Source: SZUA-35 sp965530755
GTDB taxonomy: Bacteria; Actinomycetota; Acidimicrobiia; Acidimicrobiales; SZUA-35
Length of the DNA: 64,000 nucleotides
NCBI GenBank assembly: GCA_965530755.1
Contig: CBESNA010000006.1
Location: 59,954 to 123,953 of the forward strand
Direction of reading: 5' to 3'
A program made the translations under genes and the position numbers. A model generated the notes under the pieces. The model worked only from the letters and a program-made list of their open reading frames with translations, made no database searches and was not told where the DNA came from. Every line of letters begins with the position of its first letter. Within the stretch, counting starts at the first letter, position 1. Shown here piece by piece: positions 60,085 to 64,000 of the stretch.

Positions 60085-61908
60085 CTAAGTCCCCGCCGAG
60101 ACGGTCTGATATCCGGCGCTGGCGAGGAAGGTCGGGATGCCGCGCACGGCTTGGCGGTCCCATTCCTTGACCTCGTCGCTGAGTTCGTTCCAGGGGACGA
60201 GGTAGGGCGTCGTCTTGGCGTCGATGTCCTTGGTCCCTGGTGTCCATCCGTCCGTTCGGCGTTGGACAACCCACCGGTCGTGTTCCATCTCGGCCAGCAA
60301 CTCCACTTCGGCAGTGGTGAAGGTGATCTTGTCGGCGTCCCAGTCGGTGAGGGGGGCGATACCGCGTCCAACGGTGGCGAGCTTGCCGCCGATGTGGGCG
60401 GCTTGGTCGCGGTTCGATTCCTTGAGGGAGTCGGGGAGTTGCTCCCAGGGCACCATGGATGGGTTCGTCGCTGCGGTAGCGCCGGATTCTCGTTGTTCGT
60501 CGAGGTAGGTCTGGTGGATGGCCCGGGCCAGGACCTCGTAGGTGCCGCCGAGGAGCAGATCGGGCTGTAAGGTCCGGTCGAGCAGGTTGAAGGCACGAAT
60601 GTGGTCGGTGTGGTCGGGCCGGTCGATGAGGCGGGCCATACCGTTGGCATGGACGAGCTCGACCACGATGAGGGCGTTGGTGTGTGCCAGTTGGTGCCGG
60701 ACGGTGAGGGCGGCTTGCACGGCCACCGAGTCGGCGTCGATGCAGACGTAGGCCATCGTCCAGTCGGCGTAGGGCACGTCATCGGGGGCGAGTGGATCGA
60801 GGGCCGCGGTCACAGGATTGATGTCGGCGGCGTGGTCGAGCTGTGCGTAGCGGCGGCGCAGCCGCGCTGTTTGCTCGGTGGCGTGCGGGTCGATCACGGT
60901 AATGGCCAGTCGTCGCTCACAGGCCGACGGATGGTTGCGCCATTGACGGGCGAGTTCAGCGACCAGACTCTGACCCAGCCGGTTGAGGCCGACGACGAGG
61001 ATGTGCGGCATCGCGTTGGCGTCGCTGTGATCGACTAGGAAGGGTGGGTAGTCGTTGATGACTATCCGGGCGCCCTGGTCCTCGATGCTGAAGAAGTCCA
61101 GACGAGCGCGGCCGTGGTGGGTAGCTGCGAGCTCTTCGGAGCGCATGAGTAGGCAGAGCTCGGGGTCGCGGATGTGGGCCAGACACGTGAGCGCCCGACC
61201 GTCGCTGTCGCCAATCGCCATAGCGGCCTGGAGCGCAACCTCAGCGTTGCTGTCGTCGTTGCCGGTGAGGCATATCAGATGGCTGGCCCGCTCGAGGCGA
61301 GCTCGTCGCAGGGTGTAGTGATCGCCGGCGTCGCCGACGATCACGCCCGCGCCGCGGCGTCGCAGGGCCGCGATGGCTGGGGTGGATTCGTCGATCTCGA
61401 TGCCGACGACTCGATTTCCGTGCTCGAGCAGTTCGCCGGCGAGTCTGGCTCCGCGTGAGCCGAGGCCGCAGACGATCACGTGATCACGTTCGCGGTGAAG
61501 ACGCCAGTTGGCGATCTGTTCTTGAAACGCAACCGCAAGAGCTGCGACGATCGCCGCTGCGCCAACGCCGGGTGCGAGCAGCCGGGCGATCTCGAGCTGC
61601 CACGGCGCATCCGTCTCGGGCACGCTGCCGGACTCGAGCGTGAAGAGCTGCAGCGACAAGTAAGCGAAATCGGTCGAGGACTTCGTGATGCCCTCGTTGT
61701 CGAAGTATCGGCGGAATCCCACATAGCCGAGTACGAACGCGGTCACCGCTAGCGCCACTAGTAGCGGCCACCGAGCGCTCTGCCACGAGCGCGCGACGCG
61801 ATCTGTCAGCGACGGGCTCTCCGATCGACGATTCGCCTTGGTCGAAGTTCCCGACCCCACGTGCTGCCACCCCCTCGGATTGGTTGGCTCGATGGCTCTC
61901 AGACTCAC
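60085..61908 (-). CDS. channel-like membrane protein with two TrkA-N domains and a RyR domain
   Basis: A 607-residue protein. Two membrane helices (about 47-66 and 111-131) flank a loop where a K+ channel filter would be, but the TVGYG motif is absent (LSLQLFTLESGS instead). Two Rossmann-type TrkA-N/RCK-like domains follow: VIVCGLGSRGARLAGELLEH (GxGxxG at 148-153) and ILVVGLNRLGQSLVAELARQ (307-312). A C-terminal RyR domain (about 529-603) has EMEHDRWVVQRRTDGWTPG and TPYLVPWNELSDEVKEWDRQ, with a half-copy before it (about 485-514). RyR domains in bacteria are thought to bind nucleotide signals. Likely a nucleotide-gated channel or regulator working with the TIR protein beside it. Confidence 0.83.
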   Translation of the reverse strand: MSLRAIEPTNPRGWQHVGSGTSTKANRRSESPSLTDRVARSWQSARWPLLVALAVTAFVLGYVGFRRYFDNEGITKSSTDFAYLSLQLFTLESGSVPETDAPWQLEIARLLAPGVGAAAIVAALAVAFQEQIANWRLHRERDHVIVCGLGSRGARLAGELLEHGNRVVGIEIDESTPAIAALRRRGAGVIVGDAGDHYTLRRARLERASHLICLTGNDDSNAEVALQAAMAIGDSDGRALTCLAHIRDPELCLLMRSEELAATHHGRARLDFFSIEDQGARIVINDYPPFLVDHSDANAMPHILVVGLNRLGQSLVAELARQWRNHPSACERRLAITVIDPHATEQTARLRRRYAQLDHAADINPVTAALDPLAPDDVPYADWTMAYVCIDADSVAVQAALTVRHQLAHTNALIVVELVHANGMARLIDRPDHTDHIRAFNLLDRTLQPDLLLGGTYEVLARAIHQTYLDEQRESGATAATNPSMVPWEQLPDSLKESNRDQAAHIGGKLATVGRGIAPLTDWDADKITFTTAEVELLAEMEHDRWVVQRRTDGWTPGTKDIDAKTTPYLVPWNELSDEVKEWDRQAVRGIPTFLASAGYQTVSAGT

Positions 61909-62004
61909 CTGGCAGCGCTGCCCGCCGCCAGGGTCAGAAGTCAGGTGTTTCGAGGCTGTTCGAATGCGAGGATGTGCCCTAGCCAGTACCTCTGTCGAGG
62001 CCTT

Positions 62005-62160
62005 TCATTTCGTAGTGCGGACGACGTGGGGCCAGTTCTCGATGATCCATCTGCTGCGTTCGTCTTGGCTCGCAGTCGCTGCGTCGAGGAGCTGTTGGGT
62101 GTCGTCGCGGCCGAGTTGTCCGCCGAGGAGTTGGTTGATGGTGTGCCTCGTTGGGCTCAT
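62005..62160 (-). CDS. small hypothetical ORF upstream of the RyR/TIR genes
   Basis: A 51-residue frame starting MSPTRHTINQLLGGQLGRDD and ending WIIENWPHVVRTTK. A GGGGG-containing stretch lies about nine bases before its ATG. It is 96 bases upstream of the RyR gene, on the same strand. It looks helical and soluble, with no known family. It may be a small regulatory partner of the system or a chance ORF. Confidence 0.4.
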   Translation of the reverse strand: MSPTRHTINQLLGGQLGRDDTQQLLDAATASQDERSRWIIENWPHVVRTTK

Positions 62161-62194
62161 TGGCGTGTCCCCCTGAGGTGGACCAGATTCAGGG

Positions 62195-62274
62195 GCTCAC
62201 GTCAGTTTTGAGAACCCCGTCGTCAGGTCCAGAAGTCGGGGACACCACAACTGGACCAAACGCTCACGTCAGTT
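62195..62274. repeat. pair of 13-bp direct repeats upstream of the RyR/TIR locus
   Basis: GCTCACGTCAGTT occurs at 62195-62207 and again at 62262-62274, each preceded by TGGACCA, with GAGAA or ATTCTC nearby. The paired arrangement could be regulatory or the remains of mobile-element ends; no transposase is present. Confidence 0.4.
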
Positions 62275-62399
62275 CGGACAATTCTCACGGGCCTCGGGAG
62301 TCCTACGAAGTGGGTTGACCGCCCCGACTTCGGTGCGCATAGTCGAAGTAGAGAACAGAGAGGCGACTCTCGTTTCGCGCTCCCTGAGGAAGGGATCCT

Positions 62400-62501
62400 A
62401 TGCGCGTGCTTCTGCGCTCTTTCCTCGGGTTTCTCCTCCTTCTCGTCGCCTGCGGCGGATCCCCCTGGCAGGCACTCCCGACCATGGAGCGATCGATATG
62501 A
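62400..62501 (+). CDS. 33-residue candidate micro-lipoprotein
   Basis: ATG with GGAAGGG just upstream opens a 33-codon frame. It reads as a complete lipoprotein signal: basic start (MRVLLR), hydrophobic core (FLGFLLLLV) and lipobox VAC followed by GGS, then 14 more residues. Its TGA overlaps the next gene's ATG (ATGA), so the two would be translated together. The mature lipopeptide would be only 16 residues. It could also be a leader that controls translation of the next lipoprotein. Confidence 0.5.
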   Translation: MRVLLRSFLGFLLLLVACGGSPWQALPTMERSI

Positions 62502-63235
62502 ACAGCAGAACTGGAATGCTCTACGCAAGGCCCTACATCGTGTGTGCGATGCTCGTGCTGGGGTTGACGAGCTGCGGCGACTCCGAGCCGGACTCCGCGA
62601 CGGCCGACGAAAACGCGTCAGTTTCCGCAGTTGAGAGCACAACCACTTCGGTCGACGCGCCAACAACGACATCTGCGGCAGCTACAGCATCGAGCTCCTC
62701 TCAGGATTCGGCAGAGGACGATGACACTCCTCTCACAGGGAGCGTTTCAAGCGAGGAGGTACGGACGACTCTCACGCCCGTGCTCGAACCGCTTGGCGGC
62801 GAAGAGCTCATGCCCTTCCCCCCTTTTAGTCCAGGGCTTTCGTCTTGTGTCGACGCAGCGGAAGGACAAGTGCAACCAGGAGTCATGACGGATAGCCGCG
62901 GCCTTGGCAGAATTGTGATCTTGCGGTTCGGCTCGGAGAGCGATGCGGCGGCGGCAATCGACCTCGTCGCGTCGGGGGAACCGGCAGAGTGCAGCGGTCT
63001 CGAAAGCACAGCTGCAAACATTCTGACCAAGATTCTGTCGACCGAGACCGCAGATTCAACGGTCCTAATCACGTACTCGGTGGAAGATCTCGATACTGCC
63101 GAAGAGCCGGAAGGCTTTGAGCTGGCTTACTACCTCTCCGGAGATCTCGTTGTCGCGGTGGAAGTGACTGAGGCGTCGGGGAATCGCGACGCAGTGCTGA
63201 CGATCGCTCAAGGTGCCTTCGCACCTACTTCTTGA
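62498..63235 (+). CDS. hypothetical lipoprotein
   Basis: 245 residues from the ATG at 62498, with GGAG upstream and an ATGA overlap with the micro-ORF. The signal ends in lipobox LTSC (Cys26); a Thr/Ser/Ala-rich linker follows to about residue 75. The remainder is a soluble domain with two cysteines (LSSCVDAAEG, AECSGLES) and no recognised family; its RIVILRFGSESDAAAAIDLV and GNRDAVLTIAQGAF suggest an alpha/beta fold of surface proteins. Function unknown. Confidence 0.72.
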   Translation: MNSRTGMLYARPYIVCAMLVLGLTSCGDSEPDSATADENASVSAVESTTTSVDAPTTTSAAATASSSSQDSAEDDDTPLTGSVSSEEVRTTLTPVLEPLGGEELMPFPPFSPGLSSCVDAAEGQVQPGVMTDSRGLGRIVILRFGSESDAAAAIDLVASGEPAECSGLESTAANILTKILSTETADSTVLITYSVEDLDTAEEPEGFELAYYLSGDLVVAVEVTEASGNRDAVLTIAQGAFAPTS

Positions 63236-63404
63236 ACTGACTACGGAATTGCCAGGCCTGAGGTCAGAGTTCCAACGATGATCCTCGGCCGTGGCGAGGA
63301 TCCGACAGGAAACGCATATTCGGCACCAGGTTTCACGTGCGCTGCGACGCGAGGCTGACGCCTTCGACACAGGCGATGCAGCGGCCGTGGACTAGTGGCC
63401 GGCG

Positions 63405-64000
63405 TCAGTCGGCCAAGAAGACCGGCAGGAACTCCTCGGCGGGCGGCACCTCGTATACGTGCGTCGTCCAACCGACGAGATTGGAGCCCGTCTCGAACCG
63501 CAGAGTCGAGCCAGAAACACCGCCCACGAAGCGCACCCGGAGTCGATTTTCCGCCGTCCCCGGAGATCCTTGCTCACCCAAGGGTTCATCGAGCTGTCTG
63601 CCTTCCGGCGTGAGAAGCGAGGGGCCCCTGAGACGACCACTCTGTTCGGAGTTCTCGTCGGTCCGGAAATCGGGAGAAACATCGAACGCCCACTGGACCA
63701 TCAGGCACTCGGTCGCCAACTCGCCGCCCACGAACTCCTGCTCGAAGTCGGCCGCCTCGTCGCACTCGGACTGGAGTCCGTCCCTCCCGCCAGACTCGAC
63801 CCAAAACATGCTCTCGACCCGAGACGTGATGCCGTTCGCTTCGAAGGTTGGCTGCGGCGTGTCGGTGTTGATCCTGTCGTCACTGACTGCCGACGCCCAA
63901 ACCAAACCGGTGACACCTGCTGTCGGCTCAGGAGCGGGTGCCGTCGTCGGAGCGGAGGTGGTGTCGGCCGTTGTGTCGCTCGACGAATCGTCAGACGAGC
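63405..64000 (-). CDS. hypothetical secreted or lipoprotein, N-terminus beyond window
   Basis: The frame is open from 63405 (TGA) to the window edge, about 197 codons. The visible upstream part is a Ser/Thr/Pro/Asp-rich linker (TTADTTSAPTTAPAPEPT) like that of the neighbouring lipoprotein, which implies an exported protein whose signal lies outside the window. A soluble domain follows (ESMFWVESGGRDGLQSECDE, TECLMVQWAFDVSP) with two cysteines. No family recognised. The 169 bases between it and the lipoprotein gene hold nothing recognisable. Confidence 0.6.
   Translation of the reverse strand, partial: SSDDSSSDTTADTTSAPTTAPAPEPTAGVTGLVWASAVSDDRINTDTPQPTFEANGITSRVESMFWVESGGRDGLQSECDEAADFEQEFVGGELATECLMVQWAFDVSPDFRTDENSEQSGRLRGPSLLTPEGRQLDEPLGEQGSPGTAENRLRVRFVGGVSGSTLRFETGSNLVGWTTHVYEVPPAEEFLPVFLAD

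Overview
The window is GC-rich, densely coded bacterial DNA. It carries four tRNA genes, many translationally coupled gene pairs (ATGA, GTGA and TGATG overlaps) and frequent GTG starts. The protein content suggests a high-GC actinobacterium, most likely of the Acidimicrobiia: DUF4214 proteins with Thr/Pro-rich linkers, an Rpf-like transglycosylase, dodecin, an orphan Flp pilin, a form-II CoxL-like subunit, and an acyl-CoA dehydrogenase paired with a kinase-like protein. The lineage is inferred from gene content; no rRNA is present.

Region by region. 1-9.1 kb: the end of an NAD-glutamate dehydrogenase, a nitronate monooxygenase, a stand-alone LigD-type 3'-phosphoesterase coupled to a thioredoxin-fold protein, dodecin, a methyltransferase/SDR pair divergent from an aldehyde dehydrogenase, and a membrane protein/XRE pair with a perfect palindromic operator candidate. 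9.2-15.8 kb: an SH3-NlpC/P60 wall hydrolase divergent from a LuxR-type regulator across a cluster of CGGACA repeats, a secreted alpha/beta-hydrolase, tRNA-Lys, tRNA-His and tRNA-Arg with hairpins after each, and divergent DUF4214 and Rpf-like genes. 15.9-27.4 kb: general metabolism (M20 peptidase, HisC-like aminotransferase, acyl-CoA dehydrogenase, FMN oxidase, nitroreductase, FAD monooxygenase, PuuD-like hydrolase, rhodanese and MetZ). 27.5-37.5 kb: a polyamine locus with PotDCBA-type transporter, agmatinase, Lrp regulator, acetyltransferase, C45 hydrolase and class III aminotransferase in one overlapping minus-strand run, and a PuuB-like oxidase divergent from it. 37.6-45 kb: serine hydrolase, lone CoxL-like subunit, VIT transporter, Tat-lipoprotein metallo-hydrolase, geranylgeranyl-reductase-like protein, FKBP, Flp pilin and tRNA-Gly.

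Two blocks look like systems. 46.2-54.8 kb is a five-gene operon with three transglutaminase-like cysteine peptidases (one with DUF2126), a fused circularly permuted ATP-grasp/alpha-E ligase, and a zinc-ribbon HExxH metallopeptidase. This is an amidoligase and peptidase locus, probably making and trimming a peptide product. 58.1-62.2 kb holds a TIR-transmembrane-beta-propeller receptor-like protein next to a two-helix membrane protein with two NAD-binding TrkA-N-like domains and a C-terminal RyR domain, preceded by a 51-codon ORF. It is a candidate membrane signalling or conflict system in which NAD or a nucleotide could link the TIR and RyR/RCK parts.

Two families of short dispersed palindromic repeats run through the intergenic spaces. 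One is 49 nt (22601, 23380, 25681, and inverted at 38779). The other is 47 nt (18472, 45089, 46110); two of its copies bracket a DUF559/AbiEi-like gene beside tRNA-Gly and a 15-bp minisatellite.
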